Origin: Subdoligranulum sp.
GTDB lineage: Bacteria > Bacillota > Clostridia > Oscillospirales > Ruminococcaceae
Direction of reading: 5' to 3'
NCBI GenBank assembly: GCA_004555405.1
Contig: SFIE01000029.1
Coordinates: 1-28,943 of the forward strand
DNA length: 28,943 bases
Shown: positions 1 to 7,599 of the stretch, piece after piece
Layout: each line of letters begins with the position of its first letter
Position numbering within the stretch: the stretch's first letter is position 1
Position numbers and translations under genes: made by a program
Notes under the pieces: model-generated
The model's input: only the letters and a program-made list of their open reading frames with translations
Database searches by the model: none
Told to the model about the DNA's origin: nothing

Positions 1-54
1 CCTATGCTTTCTGTGCAAAACACCGCTGCCGTTGAATCGTTTTATATTCCATGA
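1..54 (+). CDS. 3' end of an unidentified gene (partial)
   Basis: Only the last 17 codons are present, reading PMLSVQNTAAVESFYIP and then TGA at 52-54. The next gene's ATG at 51 overlaps this stop in the four bases ATGA, the classic arrangement for translational coupling. That overlap is the main reason to treat this open frame as a real coding end. No function can be given from such a short tail. Confidence 0.5.
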   Translation, partial: PMLSVQNTAAVESFYIP

Positions 55-872
55 AAAGCGGAAAAAATATTCAGGAAATTTTGTTGGATCATCGCTATTT
101 TGGCTGTAGTATTTGCGATTATGAAGGAGGAACGGATATTCTGTTTTATACCCGGGATCGTTTGGAGCAAAACTGCCTTCTTTGGTTTCGATGGGATAAG
201 CAAAAAAATCAAATGATCCAGATTTTAGATAAGACAATAGAAAATCCTTTTTCTGACTATACGCTGATCGCAGAGGGAAAAAGTGCGGCTCTTATAAGCT
301 ATTCGGCTGAAAAAAATGAACTGCAGAGCATTTCAGAGGAAGAAGCGCGCCCGTTTTTAAAGCTTGTTGGGAATGAAATCATGGATCTGCAGGTGGAAAG
401 CAACGGAACAGATATTCTTGTTATGGAAAAGCTGGCGGAAAAGGCACAGTTTCGCATTTACAGAAACGGGCGTTCCTTTCGATCCAGACCGCTTGCAGAA
501 AACGAAGATTGCTATTCCATGCACCTTTTGAAAAACGGAGCGCTCATGTACCTTCAAATAGAAGATGCGGAAATAAGTGAAAAAAGGCTTGTCTGGTGGC
601 CTTATCATGGAGACGAAGTCACGATTTCAACGGGTATGCTGTATCGGGGAATTTCTGATCATCAGAATACCGCATTATGGAATGAGTTTTCTCAATCTGG
701 TGCGAAACTGCACAGGGTTTATATTGATGAGAAGAAATGTATTCACGAAGTGCTGGATTTAGAGCCGGATTATGCAGCGCTTCCTCAAATTACACTCTAT
801 GACCGCAAAAATCGAACAGCCAATATTTTTCTGAATGATTTTCAGAAAATGGGCATGATTCCGCTATCGTAA
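51..872 (+). CDS. Hypothetical protein, 273 aa, coupled to the upstream gene
   Basis: I do not recognise this protein family. The 273-residue product has no signal peptide, membrane segment or obvious catalytic motif. It is rich in short alternating hydrophobic and polar strands with aromatic residues (for example LLWFRWD near 43 and RLVWWPYHGD near 183), which would fit a beta-rich, possibly propeller-like fold; that is an inference. The ATG overlaps the stop of the preceding frame as ATGA and has no good Shine-Dalgarno sequence of its own, so it probably depends on translation of the gene before it. An in-frame stop at 33-35 rules out a longer start. Its base composition is clearly more AT-rich than that of the genes from 1092 onward, which suggests acquired or fast-evolving DNA. 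Two hairpin terminators follow. Confidence 0.7.
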   Translation: MKSGKNIQEILLDHRYFGCSICDYEGGTDILFYTRDRLEQNCLLWFRWDKQKNQMIQILDKTIENPFSDYTLIAEGKSAALISYSAEKNELQSISEEEARPFLKLVGNEIMDLQVESNGTDILVMEKLAEKAQFRIYRNGRSFRSRPLAENEDCYSMHLLKNGALMYLQIEDAEISEKRLVWWPYHGDEVTISTGMLYRGISDHQNTALWNEFSQSGAKLHRVYIDEKKCIHEVLDLEPDYAALPQITLYDRKNRTANIFLNDFQKMGMIPLS

Positions 873-878
873 AACAAG

Positions 879-903
879 AGCCGATATGGCATATCCGGCT
901 TTT
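879..903 (+). terminator. Weak hairpin terminator after the 273-aa gene
   Basis: The arms AGCCGATAT and ATATCCGGCT pair with one bulged base around a 3-base loop and are followed by a short T run. It begins seven bases after the stop codon of the rightward gene. Confidence 0.45.
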
Positions 904-964
904 GGAAAACACTGTGCAGAGCAAGGTACCTGCAAGTCAAAAAACTCGCGCGAAACCGCAAAAG

Positions 965-1001
965 AAAAATCGCTGTTTCTGAAAAGAAGCAGCGATTTTT
1001 T
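965..1001. terminator. Bidirectional rho-independent terminator
   Basis: Arms 965-979 and 986-1000 form a 15-bp stem (one G-T pair) around a six-base loop. There is an A run on the left flank and a T run on the right, so it can stop transcription from both sides. It lies between the convergent 273-aa gene and comM, where a shared terminator is expected. Confidence 0.8.
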
Positions 1002-1091
1002 GTTGGATCGGTTCCAATAAACGATGCAGCCCGGAAGAAAACACAAAAAGCACAGAGCCGGAATAAACAAATCGTAATATTTAAATGAAAA

Positions 1092-2621
1092 TTACTGATT
1101 GTACCAATATTTGCGGTCCAGTGCGCGGTATTGCAGCGCCTCACTCACATGAACGGCCAGGATCGTTTCGCTGCCTGCCAGATCGGCAATGGTGCGGCTC
1201 ACGCGCAAAATACGGTCGTAGGTGCGGGCGGAAAGCTCCAGCCCGGTAAAGGCCTGCCGCAGCAGCTTAGCGGCAGCGGGCTCCATGCGGCAGATGCCGC
1301 GCAGCCGTGCGCTGGGGATCTGCGCATTGCAGCGGATCTCAGTGCCCTGATAGCGCTTTTGCTGAATGGCGCGGGCAGCCAGCACCCGCGCACGGATATC
1401 GGCGCTGCACTCGCCGCCGGTTTCGCTGGCAAGATCGTCGTATTCCACGGGGGAAACCTCAATGTGCAGGTCAATGCGGTCCAAAAGCGGGCCGCTGATG
1501 CGCTGGCGGTAGCGGTCCACCGCGCTGGGCGAGCAGGTGCAGGGGCGCGTGGGATGGCCGAAATACCCGCAGGGGCAGGGGTTCATGGCGGCGGCCAGCA
1601 TAAAGCTGCTGGGATAGGTGGCGCTGCCGCCCACGCGGCTCACGGTGATGCAGCCGTCCTCAATGGGCTGGCGCAGCACCTCCAGCCCGTTGCGGCTGAA
1701 TTCGGGCAGTTCGTCCAAAAACAAAACGCCGTTGTGGGCAAGGCTCACCTCGCCGGGGCGGGGCGTTGCACCGCCGCCTGCCAGCGCGGCCGGGCTTACG
1801 CTGTGGTGAGGGCTGCGGAAGGGGCGGGTGCTCAAAAGGCCCGAGCCCGGCGGCAGCATACCCGCCACGGAATACACCTTGGTGGTTTCAATGGCTTCCT
1901 CTTCGCTGAGCGGGGGCAGAATGCCGGGCAGGCGCTTGGCCAGCATGCTTTTGCCGGTGCCCGGCGGGCCGATCAGCAAAATGTTGTGCCCGCCTGCGGC
2001 GGCGATCTCCATGGCACGGCGGGCAATGGGCTGGCCGTGTACATCCGCAAAATCCGGCAGGCCCTGCCATGCCTCTGGTGTGTAGGGCACTGACTCGGCC
2101 GGAAGCAGCAGCTGCCGCCCCAAAAGATGCTCCACCACCTGGCGGGCATCGTCGGCCGGGTACACGGTGAGGCCCTCCACCACGGCGGCCTCGGGGGCGT
2201 TGGCCCGCGGCACAAAAAACTCGCGGATGCCGCATTGCACCGCGCACAGCGCCATGCTCAGCACGCCGGTAACGGGGCGCAGCGCACCATCCAGCCCAAG
2301 CTCGCCCACGAAAGCGCGGTGTGCGCCCGGGCTGTTGAGCTGGCCGCTGGCGCTCAGCAGGGCCAGCAGCAGGGGAAGATCGTATACGGGGCCGGTTTTG
2401 CGCACATCTGCAGGAGCCAGATTGACCGTGATGCGGCTTACCGGCCACTTGAATCCCAGATTTTTCAGCGCACTGTGTACGCGCTGGGCACTTTCTTTTA
2501 CGGCGCTGTCGGGCAGGCCCACCAATGTGAACTGAGGCAGACCCTGGTTCAGGTCTGCCTCAGCGGTGACTAAAAAGCCCGAAAGCCCCGATAGACCAAA
2601 GCTGTTTACCTTGCTGATCAT
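1092..2621 (-). CDS. comM: ComM/YifB family AAA+ ATPase (Mg-chelatase-like)
   Basis: This 509-residue protein matches the full length of the ComM/YifB family, whose Haemophilus/Vibrio members are hexameric helicases that promote branch migration during natural transformation. Residues 1-170 form the N-terminal Lon-S5-like domain (FTLVGLPDSAVKES near 31-44). Walker A GPPGTGKS is at 218-225 and Walker B VLFLDELPE at about 299-307. The cysteine-rich stretch NPCPCGYFGHPTRPCTC at about 347-363 is conserved in the family. The C-terminal domain carries the usual SARTYDRILRVSRTIADL helix motif. The start is supported by AAAGGAG on the minus strand just upstream. It lies 45 bp after the permease stop, so the two are probably cotranscribed. 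The role in Firmicutes is not established, and no other competence gene is visible here. Confidence 0.95.
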   Translation of the reverse strand: MISKVNSFGLSGLSGFLVTAEADLNQGLPQFTLVGLPDSAVKESAQRVHSALKNLGFKWPVSRITVNLAPADVRKTGPVYDLPLLLALLSASGQLNSPGAHRAFVGELGLDGALRPVTGVLSMALCAVQCGIREFFVPRANAPEAAVVEGLTVYPADDARQVVEHLLGRQLLLPAESVPYTPEAWQGLPDFADVHGQPIARRAMEIAAAGGHNILLIGPPGTGKSMLAKRLPGILPPLSEEEAIETTKVYSVAGMLPPGSGLLSTRPFRSPHHSVSPAALAGGGATPRPGEVSLAHNGVLFLDELPEFSRNGLEVLRQPIEDGCITVSRVGGSATYPSSFMLAAAMNPCPCGYFGHPTRPCTCSPSAVDRYRQRISGPLLDRIDLHIEVSPVEYDDLASETGGECSADIRARVLAARAIQQKRYQGTEIRCNAQIPSARLRGICRMEPAAAKLLRQAFTGLELSARTYDRILRVSRTIADLAGSETILAVHVSEALQYRALDRKYWYNQ

Positions 2622-2666
2622 ACGCAGGCTCCTTTTGTTTACAAAATCGGGTTACACCCTGAAAAA

Positions 2667-4070
2667 TCAGGCGTTGGCGGGTTCGGTTTCGCGGGGGAGT
2701 GCCAGATTCAGAACAATGGCCACCAGTGCGGCAGGCACAATGCCGGAGCCGCCGAACACCAGAGAGATCATTTGCGGGGCGTGGGCCAGAATGCCGCTGT
2801 TGGCGCCAATGCCGTAGCCAAGGCCCAGCGCAACCGAAACGATGCTGAGGCTGCGCGGGGTGAGGGGATCGCGGGTGATCAGCTGAATGCCGCTGACCAC
2901 GATGGAAGAGAACATCATCACGGCAGCGCCGCCCAAAACGGATTGGGGCATGATGGAAACCAGTGCGCCCAGCTTGGGCACAAGGCCGCACAGGATCAGA
3001 AATACAGCGCCGGTGGCCAGTGCAAAGCGGTTGATCACCTTGGTCATGGAAACAAGGCCCACATTCTGGCTGAAGGAGGTGTTGGGCAGCACGCCGAACA
3101 AAGCGGCCGCGCTGGAGCCCAGACCGTCGCACATCACGCCGCCCGAAAGCTCGGTGTCGGTGGCCTCACGGTCCATACCGCCCATGATCACGCCCGAAAT
3201 ATCGCCCACGGTTTCCACGGCGGTCACGATAAACATGATGAGCACCGGGGCAATGGCGCGCATATCAAACACAGGCTTTACAGGCAGCAGCGAGGGCACG
3301 GCAAACCATTTGGCGCTGGCAACCTTGTTCCAGTTCAGCACCCATGCCTTGGTGTACTCTGCACCCTCGGCGGTGATGCCGGTGGTGGGCAGCACAAAGC
3401 CCATCAGGAAAGCGGCAATGTAGCCGCAGATGATGCCCACCAGAATGGAGGAAGAGCTTAAAAAGGTGTTGCCGGAGTGCTTGCACACCAGAATGACCAC
3501 CAGCACAAAAATGGCCAGCAGCAGATTCTCGGTGGAGCCGAAATCCTTGGCTGTGTTGCCGCCGCCAAAGGAGTTTACGCCGACCGAGATCAGGCTCAGG
3601 CCAATGGAAAGCACCACGGTGCCGGTGACCACCGGGGGCAGAAGCTTGCGCAGGGGCTTTAAGAAGAAGCCCAGCACGGTTTCAAACAGGCCGCCGATGA
3701 TGGAAGCGCCCATAATGGCGCCGTAGGCCAGCACACCGCCGCCCATAGAGGCAGCCACCGAGCTGAACACACCGATAAAGCCGGAGGAGGTGCCCATGAT
3801 GATGGGCACTTTGCCGCCCACCGGGCCAATGGCGTACAGCTGCAGCAGCGTGACAAGGCCGGCCACCAACATGGCGTTCTGCAAAAGGGTGACCTGCAGC
3901 TCGGCAAATTCGCCGCCGGCCAGGCCGCAGGCACCGGTGATGATGAGCAGGGGGGTCAGATTGCCCACAAACATGGCCAGCACATGCTGCATGCCAAGGG
4001 GCAAAGCCTGCTTTAAGGACATTTTGCCTTCAAAGTGAAAGGCTTCGGGGGAAAGCGTGTTTTTTTTCAT
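2667..4070 (-). CDS. NCS2 family purine (xanthine/uric acid type) permease
   Basis: This 467-residue polytopic membrane protein belongs to the nucleobase:cation symporter-2 family, which imports xanthine, uric acid or uracil with protons or sodium. The hydrophobic segments form a pattern compatible with about 14 helices. The family signature region QNVGLVSMTKV (near 345) follows the typical FGVLPNTSFS, and the N-terminal LPLGMQHVLAMFVGNLTPLL is characteristic. The Q-N-x-G-x4-T-K form points to the xanthine/urate branch (PbuX/XanP-like) rather than UraA, but exact substrate is an inference. GAGGAG precedes the ATG at a good distance. A sigma-A promoter lies about 240 bp upstream, so the mRNA leader spans a dispersed repeat copy. 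I saw no purine riboswitch in that leader. comM follows in the same direction. Confidence 0.93.
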   Translation of the reverse strand: MKKNTLSPEAFHFEGKMSLKQALPLGMQHVLAMFVGNLTPLLIITGACGLAGGEFAELQVTLLQNAMLVAGLVTLLQLYAIGPVGGKVPIIMGTSSGFIGVFSSVAASMGGGVLAYGAIMGASIIGGLFETVLGFFLKPLRKLLPPVVTGTVVLSIGLSLISVGVNSFGGGNTAKDFGSTENLLLAIFVLVVILVCKHSGNTFLSSSSILVGIICGYIAAFLMGFVLPTTGITAEGAEYTKAWVLNWNKVASAKWFAVPSLLPVKPVFDMRAIAPVLIMFIVTAVETVGDISGVIMGGMDREATDTELSGGVMCDGLGSSAAALFGVLPNTSFSQNVGLVSMTKVINRFALATGAVFLILCGLVPKLGALVSIMPQSVLGGAAVMMFSSIVVSGIQLITRDPLTPRSLSIVSVALGLGYGIGANSGILAHAPQMISLVFGGSGIVPAALVAIVLNLALPRETEPANA

Positions 4071-4094
4071 TCCATAACTCCTCTAATGTTGCTG

Positions 4095-4178
4095 AGGCAA
4101 TACCGCATCATTCTAAGTGCCGATACGGTGAGCGAGGTGCGGCAGATGCTAAGCCAAAAGCGCAGATAATGCTTTGTG
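4095..4178 (+). repeat. Dispersed intergenic repeat, copy A
   Basis: This 84-bp segment matches 7307-7390 in the same orientation. The first 30 bases are identical (starting AGGCAATACCGCATCATTC), and the remaining 54 align without gaps and with roughly three quarters identity. It lies in the leader of the permease gene, antisense to it, and stops just before that gene's ribosome binding site. Confidence 0.8.
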
Positions 4179-4309
4179 CTGCAAAGGCGAGCGCCGCCAG
4201 TGGCGGATACAGCGAACCGAAGCAGGGGCAGCGGTCGCAGAGTGCGAGGGGCTTTTGCTCCCGAAGCACGCGGAATTTCAGCGAAAAAGGCGAAATGCCG
4301 CATAATAGA

Positions 4310-4339
4310 ATTATACCATTTCCCGGCAGGGGGATTCAA
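4310..4339 (-). promoter_or_regulatory. Sigma-A promoter of the permease-comM operon
   Basis: On the minus strand, TTGAAT (4334-4339) is followed after 18 bp by a perfect TATAAT (4310-4315). It points at the permease, giving a leader of roughly 230 nt that includes repeat copy A. Confidence 0.6.
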
Positions 4340-4393
4340 TTATGAATTCACACAAACAAAAACCGTGCATCGGCTCGAAAAAAGGACAGTTTG

Positions 4394-4434
4394 TTGACAA
4401 AAGCCCCCCGGCGGTATTATATTTAAGATAATAC
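4394..4434 (+). promoter_or_regulatory. Promoter of the phosphohexomutase gene with an overlapping palindrome
   Basis: A perfect TTGACA (4394-4399) is followed after 18 bp by TATATT (4418-4423). An inverted repeat, GTATTAT (4414-4420) and ATAATAC (4428-4434), covers the -10 element and could be an operator. Downstream, the leader can fold: GCCGGG (4461-4466) pairs with CCCGGC (4472-4477). Confidence 0.6.
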
Positions 4435-4558
4435 AGGCTTACGAAGGCGATGCTTTGGAGGCCGGGCACTTCCCGGCAAAAGGCATCTTTCACAACAAAA
4501 GGCGGCCTGCCGCAGCCCAAGCGCCGCGGCGCTGCCCGAAAGAACAGGTGGAATTGTT

Positions 4559-6241
4559 ATGGTGCATGAAATGTATGAGCGCTGGCTGAATGCCCAGCTG
4601 GATGACCCCGACCTGAAGCCCGAGCTGGAAAGTATTCGGGACAATGAAAACGAAATTCGCGAGCGATTTGCCGTGGCGCTGAAATTCGGCACCGCGGGTT
4701 TGCGCGGTGTGATCGGCGCAGGCACCAACCGTATGAATATTTATACCGTGCGTCAGGCCACACAGGGCCTGGCCAACTGGGTGAAAACGCAGGGCGGCAG
4801 CCAAACGGTGGCCATCAGCTATGACAGCCGCATTAAAAGCGATGTGTTTGCCAGGGCGGCAGCCGAGGTGCTGGCGGCCAACGGCGTGCAGGTGCGCATT
4901 TATCCGGAGCTGATGCCGGTGCCCGCGCTGAGCTTTGCCACGCGCTATTATCAGTGCAACGCCGGTATTATGATCACGGCCAGCCACAACCCCGCCAAGT
5001 ACAACGGCTATAAGGCCTATGGCCCCGATGGCTGCCAGATGACCGACAATGCAGCCGATGCCGTGTATGCCGAAATTCAGAAAACCGATATTCTGGAGGG
5101 CGCAAAAACCCTGCCCTTTGCCGAGGGAATGGAAAAGGGCCTGATCCAATATGTGGGCGATGACTGTAAGGAAGCGCTGTACACCGCCATCAAATCCCGC
5201 AGTGTGCGCCCCGGCCTGTGCAAAACAGCCGGCCTGAAGCTGGTGTACAGCCCGCTGAACGGCTCGGGACTGGTGCCGGTCACCCGTGTGCTGAACGACA
5301 TTGGCATTACGGATATCACCATCGTGCCCGAGCAGAAGGACCCGGACGGCAATTTCCCCACCTGCCCTTATCCCAACCCCGAAATTTTTGAGGCCCTGCG
5401 CCTTGGCCTGGAGCTGGCCGAAAAGCAAAATGCCGATTTGATGCTGGCCACCGACCCGGATGCCGACCGTGTGGGCATTGCCGTGCGCTGCAAAAACGGC
5501 AGCTACGAGCTGCTTTCGGGCAACGAGGTGGGCGTGCTGCTGCTGGATTACATCTGTGCAGGCCGCATCGAGCAGGGCACCATGCCCAAGGCCCCCGTGG
5601 CGTGCAAGAGCATTGTTTCCACGCCCCTGGCCGATGCCGTGGCGGCACACTACGGCGTGGAGTGCCGCAATGTGCTGACAGGCTTTAAGTGGATCGGCGA
5701 CCAGATCGCCCGTCTGGAGGCCGCCGGTGAGGTGGATCGCTTTATCTTTGGCTTTGAGGAAAGCTACGGCTATCTGGCCGGGCCCTATGTGCGCGATAAG
5801 GACGCCATCATCGGCTCGATGCTGATCTGCGAAATGGCCGCCTATTACCGCAGCATCGGCTCCAGCATCAAAGAGCGCATGGAGCAGATCTACGCACAGT
5901 ACGGCCGCTATCTGAACAAGGTGGACAGCTTTGAATTCCCCGGCCTTTCCGGTATGGACAAGATGGCCGCCATTATGGACGGCCTGCGCAAGCAGCCCAT
6001 TACCGAGCTGGCCGGTATTGCCGTTGTCAAAACGCAGGACTTTGAAAAGGCCGAAGAAACCGGCCTGCCCGCCGCCAATATCCTGACTTATGCCCTGGCC
6101 GACGGCTCCACGGTAATCGTGCGCCCCTCCGGCACCGAGCCCAAGATCAAGATCTACTTTACCACCAAGGGCGCAGACCTGGCACAGGCCGAGGCAAAAA
6201 AAGAAAAGCTGGCCGAGGCCTGCAAGCCTATTTTGGCATAA
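4559..6241 (+). CDS. pgcA: Phosphoglucomutase/phosphomannomutase (alpha-D-phosphohexomutase)
   Basis: This 560-residue enzyme interconverts hexose 1- and 6-phosphates, linking glycolysis to polysaccharide and UDP-sugar synthesis. All four family signatures are present: the active serine loop TASHNP at 140-145 (phosphoserine at 142), the magnesium loop DPDADR at 299-304, the sugar-specificity loop GFEES at 398-402, and the phosphate-binding RPSGTEP at 522-528. Length and the GFEES form fit the PgcA-type branch found in Firmicutes. The start at 4559 has AGGTGG seven bases upstream; a second ATG four codons in is possible. It is preceded by its own promoter and followed immediately by the rpmE promoter, so it is probably monocistronic. 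Glucose versus mannose preference cannot be decided from the sequence. Confidence 0.93.
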   Translation: MVHEMYERWLNAQLDDPDLKPELESIRDNENEIRERFAVALKFGTAGLRGVIGAGTNRMNIYTVRQATQGLANWVKTQGGSQTVAISYDSRIKSDVFARAAAEVLAANGVQVRIYPELMPVPALSFATRYYQCNAGIMITASHNPAKYNGYKAYGPDGCQMTDNAADAVYAEIQKTDILEGAKTLPFAEGMEKGLIQYVGDDCKEALYTAIKSRSVRPGLCKTAGLKLVYSPLNGSGLVPVTRVLNDIGITDITIVPEQKDPDGNFPTCPYPNPEIFEALRLGLELAEKQNADLMLATDPDADRVGIAVRCKNGSYELLSGNEVGVLLLDYICAGRIEQGTMPKAPVACKSIVSTPLADAVAAHYGVECRNVLTGFKWIGDQIARLEAAGEVDRFIFGFEESYGYLAGPYVRDKDAIIGSMLICEMAAYYRSIGSSIKERMEQIYAQYGRYLNKVDSFEFPGLSGMDKMAAIMDGLRKQPITELAGIAVVKTQDFEKAEETGLPAANILTYALADGSTVIVRPSGTEPKIKIYFTTKGADLAQAEAKKEKLAEACKPILA

Positions 6242-6248
6242 AAAACAC

Positions 6249-6276
6249 TTGACTTTTTGCAAAACCATGCTATACT
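6249..6276 (+). promoter_or_regulatory. Promoter of rpmE
   Basis: TTGACT (6249-6254) and TATACT (6271-6276) are separated by 16 bp, five bases after the mutase stop codon. Transcription would begin near 6283 and give a leader of about 130 nt. Confidence 0.65.
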
Positions 6277-6282
6277 ATTATG

Positions 6283-6411
6283 GCAATCGTTCCCAAGGCT
6301 GCTCCGGGGGCGCATGAACCCCGCTGGTAGCTGATATTGAAGGTTGTGATTGGGCACATATAAATAGGTATGGCCCCGCAAGATCATAACATTATAAAGA
6401 GGTGAACACAA
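6283..6411 (+). ncRNA. Structured rpmE leader, possible L31 autoregulatory element
   Basis: The 130-nt leader is unusually long for a 67-codon gene. It contains a GGGG/CCCC hairpin near 6307-6323 and a second possible stem formed by TTGGGC near 6352 with GGCCCC near 6373. Firmicutes rpmE genes are known to carry L31 leader motifs, so this is the expected place for one. I could not align it to the family model, so the assignment is tentative. Confidence 0.4.
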
Positions 6412-6615
6412 ATGAAGGCAGGTATCCATCCCAACTATGTGGATTGCACCGTCACCTGCGCCTGCGGCAACGTGATCCAGACTCGTTCTACCCGTCCTGA
6501 GATCCATGTCGAAGTTTGCAGTAAGTGCCATCCCTTCTACACCGGCAAGCAGAAGCTGGTCGACACCGGCGGACGCGTTGATCGCTTCAACAAGCGTTTC
6601 GGCCTGAAGAAGTAA
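6412..6615 (+). CDS. rpmE: 50S ribosomal protein L31, zinc-binding type
   Basis: The 67-residue product is a full-length L31, which sits at the central protuberance of the 50S subunit and bridges to 30S. Four cysteines (C16 and C18 in TCAC, C36 and C39 in VCSKC) mark the zinc-binding C+ form, as opposed to the C- paralogue made under zinc starvation. The C-terminal DRFNKRFG is typical. AGAGGTG precedes the ATG. It has its own promoter, long leader and terminator, so it is expressed as a single gene. Confidence 0.97.
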   Translation: MKAGIHPNYVDCTVTCACGNVIQTRSTRPEIHVEVCSKCHPFYTGKQKLVDTGGRVDRFNKRFGLKK

Positions 6616-6629
6616 TTTTTCGCACACTA

Positions 6630-6661
6630 AAGGCGGTTTGAACTTTCAAACCGCCTTTTTT
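6630..6661 (+). terminator. Rho-independent terminator of rpmE
   Basis: AAGGCGGTTTGA (6630-6641) and TCAAACCGCCTT (6646-6657) form a perfect 12-bp stem around a four-base loop, followed by a T run. Confidence 0.9.
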
Positions 6662-6686
6662 GCATTTGTGCAGCGAGAGGTTTTTT

Positions 6687-7307
6687 ATGAACGATTACCG
6701 CACCATTCGCGGCACCTCGGTGGCCGAGATCGAAGAAAAGCACAGCCGGTTTATTGCCTCGGCGGCTTTTGCGGATACCGAGGAAAAGGCTCTGGCTTTT
6801 TTGGAAAAGATCCGCAGCGAAAACCGCACGGCCCGGCACAATGTGTTTGCCTATTGCCTGCGTGAGGGCAACCGTGTGCGCTATTCTGACGATGGCGAGC
6901 CGGCCAAAACGGCGGGCACACCGGTGCTGGAGTGCATTCAGCACCGGGAGCTGAAGGATGTGATCGTGGTGGTCACACGATATTTCGGCGGCATTCTGCT
7001 GGGCACCGGAGGGCTGGTGCGCGCCTATACGGCCTCGGCCGCTGCGGCACTGGATGCGGCGCAGGTGGTAACGGTGCGCGCGTGTGTGCGCTGCCGCGTT
7101 ACGGTGGAATATGGCCTGTACGAGCGGGCCATGCTGCTGATCAGCGGTGCAGGCGCACAGGCCGAGGAGCCTGTGTTTACCGATAAAGTGGAGCTGTGCT
7201 TTGTGCTGCCTGCCGGGCAGGAGCAGCCGCTGATCCCCGCTTTCCGCGAGCTGACGCGGGGGGCGGCACAGCTGGAATGCAGCGAACCGTTTTATACCCC
7301 GTTTTAA
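6687..7307 (+). CDS. yigZ: YigZ/IMPACT family protein
   Basis: This 206-residue protein belongs to the YigZ/IMPACT (UPF0029) family, small two-domain proteins linked to translation in eukaryotes (IMPACT) and of uncertain function in bacteria. The signature SDDGEPAKTAGTP lies at 67-79 and the second motif VTRYFGGILLGTGGLVRAY at 96-114; the C-terminal domain is the usual EF-G domain V-like fold. I place the start at the ATG at 6687, which has GAGAGG six bases upstream. An upstream TTG at 6660 is in frame but falls in the T run of the rpmE terminator. No clear promoter was found between that terminator and the start, so expression may come from terminator read-through or a weak promoter. Confidence 0.9.
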   Translation: MNDYRTIRGTSVAEIEEKHSRFIASAAFADTEEKALAFLEKIRSENRTARHNVFAYCLREGNRVRYSDDGEPAKTAGTPVLECIQHRELKDVIVVVTRYFGGILLGTGGLVRAYTASAAAALDAAQVVTVRACVRCRVTVEYGLYERAMLLISGAGAQAEEPVFTDKVELCFVLPAGQEQPLIPAFRELTRGAAQLECSEPFYTPF

Positions 7308-7390
7308 GGCAATACCGCATCATTCTAAGTGCCGATGCAGCGAGCGAAAAGTGCAAGCTGCTAAGCAAAAAGCGCAGATAATACTTGGTG
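7307..7390 (+). repeat. Dispersed intergenic repeat, copy B
   Basis: This is the second copy of the 84-bp repeat seen at 4095-4178. It starts at the last base of the yigZ stop codon. At its right end a small hairpin, GATAATAC and GTATTATC (about 7377-7397), is formed with flanking bases that are not shared with copy A. Confidence 0.8.
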
Positions 7391-7599
7391 TATTATCGAG
7401 TATTTTTCGGGCGCAGATTGTGCTTCACAGCCGCGGCAGCAGTGCTTAAGCCGTAAGGCGGGAATTGTGCGGTGGTGCCTTCAATGCCGGGACGGCATAG
7501 GGCGGCGCTGCCGCAAGAAAAATTTTGCATTTATTTTTAAATATAAAGAAGTGTTTTTGCGTTTTTTGGCGTACTCTATAATATAGGGAGGGCTTTAAA
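7391..7599 (+). other. Non-coding region before dgt
   Basis: No gene is visible. GCGGCAGC (7433-7440) can pair over a distance with GCTGCCGC (7507-7514), enclosing a small ATGCC/GGCAT hairpin. The last 75 bases are AT-rich and contain a perfect TATAAT (7577-7582) but no convincing -35 element at 16-18 bp. Confidence 0.5.

Noticed and set aside
4067..4339. 90-codon minus-strand frame ending in an ATGA overlap with the permease
   Set aside because: It runs through the dispersed repeat and beyond and begins at the -35 box, upstream of the predicted transcription start, so it is very likely non-coding.
4071..4340. Purine riboswitch before the permease (and before guaA)
   Set aside because: Neither leader contains the conserved purine aptamer core bases or the three-way junction pattern.
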